DNA of 64,000 nucleotides from Marsupella aquatica (Eukaryota; Marchantiophyta): positions 4,774,001-4,838,000 of the forward strand of contig OZ316896.1 of NCBI GenBank assembly GCA_973895155.1. The letters are read 5' to 3'. Shown here in pieces: positions 62,270 through 64,000 of this stretch (position 1 is the stretch's first letter; every line of letters starts with the position of its first letter). The position numbers were made by a program, and so were the translations under genes. Below the pieces are notes generated by a model. It did no database searches. It saw only the letters and a list, made by a program, of their open reading frames with translations, and was not told the origin of the DNA.

Positions 62270-62715
62270 CTGTTGGGCCACACCATCTTTTAGGCAATGA
62301 CATCTTTTATGCAACTACTTATTTTCCACAACATCTTTTATACAATGACATCTTATGTGTGACGCACGGGTGCTGAACACAACCACAATGACTATGGCCG
62401 GGATGATACATAACATGCCTCAACAACTTACTACTTCAATCATGAAGCTTTTGTATTTTTGCCACAGCTTGACACATTTTGTCATTTTGACATCTTTTTC
62501 TCTCCCCAACATCTTTACATCATTCACCTTGACATGATATTGTTCTAGCTCATCTCAACGTCTTTTCCTCAGCTCTGAAACATCTTTTTTTCTCCTCCAC
62601 ATTGTTTTCTCTCCTTGACAAATTTTTCTCATGTCACAATAATTTTCTTACCCCGACATCTTTTTCTCGTTCACCTTGACATTTTTGTGCAACACACGGG
62701 CATGGGGCTCGTGCC
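62270..62715 (+). mobile_element. Third, degraded Helitron-like catcttt array
   Basis: acatcttttat, aatgacatctt and acgcacgggtgctgaacaca (62359), and later ttttgtgcaacacacgggca (62681), repeat the vocabulary of the blocks A and B arrays, including the GTGCAAC(G/A)CAC terminal stem. A CTAG end is not preserved. AT-rich, gene-free DNA follows to 63400. Confidence 0.35.
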
Positions 62716-63401
62716 ATATAATTATATAGAGTTACAATTTGCATCCTCACTCTTACAGTACGTCACATACCTTTGACTGAATATATTTATATGTTGATAT
62801 AACTCTAAATAAATTAACCTATCATATTCCTATATATGTGGAAACAAAACTGAATTTTACCAAATTATATAGCACAAGGCTCTACAGTCAAATTAAGTAG
62901 CCATGTTTTTTGGGTCACTTTCCATTGAAATGATTTTAAAACGTTTACACAATATATCATATACATCTCTTACTTCCCCACTGTCTTACTTCAGACTACT
63001 AACTGTAGGAATAAAGAATTATATCTTATACTCTATGGAAAGGAGCACACCCCGAGTTTTTTCATGATTCATTTCCTTAAATATATTATATATAATTATG
63101 GAGAACCAGACCTGGCTGTATATGAACATAATTCTGTAGACACCTGCATATTGTACAAGTTAGGGTTTGCCTCAAGGTTTGCCCATTATACAAGAGTTTC
63201 CCATCAAATTCTTCCTCATTTAGTACATTAATGCACATGTCCAAGTAGTTTCCTTAATTACCGTTTCAATGTAAGTTAGAGTTTCAGCGCGGGCACCTTT
63301 ATTATGCTACACTACAATCATACATTCAGGCAGGCTGGAGCGTAATCTCCTTCTATGCCATGCAATAAAATCGCTCGGGCAAAATATGTACCCAGGGCCA
63401 A

Positions 63402-63503
63402 GTTGGCAGTCAGTCTGAGTTTCAGTGTGCTGCAGCAAAGTATTTGAATGAAGAGAGTTGGCAGTCAGTCTATCTTTCACTGTGTTGAAGCAGAGTATAT
63501 AAA
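63402..63503 (+). promoter_or_regulatory. Promoter of the second esterase copy
   Basis: A 55-bp unit starting gttggcagtcagtctg is duplicated (63402 and 63457), each with a tttca(g/c)tgtg(c/t)tg core and a TATA-like end: agtatttgaa in the first, TATATAAA (63496-63503) in the second, followed by gagcacagggcttcattcag as at the first esterase. Confidence 0.6.
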
Positions 63504-63721
63504 GAGCACAGGGCTTCATTCAGTTTCACTCGATCTAGATCTGTCCTCATTGGTTTGTTCGTTTGCCTCTATATCTATAGCGGGATCTATACTCAGTCTG
63601 CCCTGCCTGCAAAGGCTTGAATCACAGCTCTTGGAGTTGGAGAGTTGGAGCTCAATAATGTGAACAGTTCTGATCATTGATGTGAAGACTTCCTCCCCCT
63701 TTACAGCTCTCGATCGTCACC

Positions 63722-64000
63722 ATGACACGTAATTCATTTTTCTCGGTACCGTTCTCTTCTACAGTACTAGTAGTGTGCATCGCATGTCTGAGTGTTCTAG
63801 TAGCGGACGGGTCTGCTCCTCCAAGCCTTACAGCAAGCCTTGATTATGGCACCTTCCAAGGAGCATACTCATCAACTTATAACATCAGCTATTGGATGAA
63901 GATTCCGTTTGCTGCGCCACACTGGGCGAAAATAGGTTCAGAGCGCCGCAACCACCGATTCCAATCTCGAGCGGGACGTATGATTCTAGTCAAAGCTACG
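63722..64000 (+). pseudogene. Second type-B carboxylesterase copy, frameshifted and cut by the window end
   Basis: ATG 63722 opens a signal peptide (MTRNSFFSVPFSSTVLVVC...) diverged from copy 1, followed by APPSLTASLDYGTFQGAYSSTYNISYWMKIPFAA, nearly identical to copy 1. At about 63918-63930 (ccacactgggcg against ccaccagtgggcc in copy 1) one base is missing and the frame is lost; the new frame stays open to the window end but is not family sequence. Unless this is a sequencing error or an unusual splice, it is a pseudogene. Catalytic regions lie outside the window. Confidence 0.75.

Overview
The window reads as nuclear DNA of a land plant, most likely a seed-free one (moss or liverwort grade). 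This is inference. The genes have several GT-AG introns of about 90-1360 bp and the encoded proteins match plant-type families: a 12-oxophytodienoate reductase (OPR)-type enzyme, a plant TMEM50 homologue, a 72-residue complex I B4/B15-like subunit and plant-style FolD. The intergenic DNA is AT-rich and full of repeats, MITE/SINE/LTR-type insertions and plant telomere-like TTTAGGG pieces. No tRNA, rRNA or CRISPR array was seen.

Layout. 1-17.9 kb is a quiet single-copy part with three intron-containing genes on the + strand: a bifunctional methylene-THF dehydrogenase/cyclohydrolase (FolD), a CXXC zinc-binding protein (DUF866/CZIB) and a TMEM50 membrane protein, separated by short tandem repeats and a likely TA-flanked MITE. 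17.9-48.9 kb is a rearranged accessory region. A ~6.8-7.9 kb block is present twice in direct orientation (A 19895-26729; B 38569-46466). Each copy carries a Helitron-like repeat array, an unusual histone H2A gene and the start of an OPR gene. Copy A breaks inside OPR exon 2, so that OPR is a pseudogene. Copy B continues into a complete six-exon OPR gene. After the duplication copy A gained a SINE (16-bp target duplication) and copy B gained a copia-type solo LTR. Between the copies lie a repeat (R1) split by a 3.7-kb insertion, the complex I subunit gene, an H4 pseudogene and an H4 gene. 48.9-64 kb holds an FHA-domain gene, then an intronless secreted carboxylesterase of fungal style, a repeat-rich stretch with a GC-rich block, and the start of a second, frameshifted carboxylesterase copy at the window edge.

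The most unusual content is histone related. The intact H4 differs from the near-universal H4 sequence at 18 of 102 positions, and the two H2A genes are also strongly divergent. H2A and H4 share an upstream promoter module with the same spacing (60 bp from TTAAGG to the distal core CGTTATCTGCAGCTC), so they look like a co-regulated set of variant core histones, perhaps specific to one cell type. The second theme is the carboxylesterase pair: apparent fungal ancestry, no introns, and an abrupt change in similarity between signal peptide and mature part.

Exon models were built by hand from splice-site phase and family knowledge. No search or alignment program was run.
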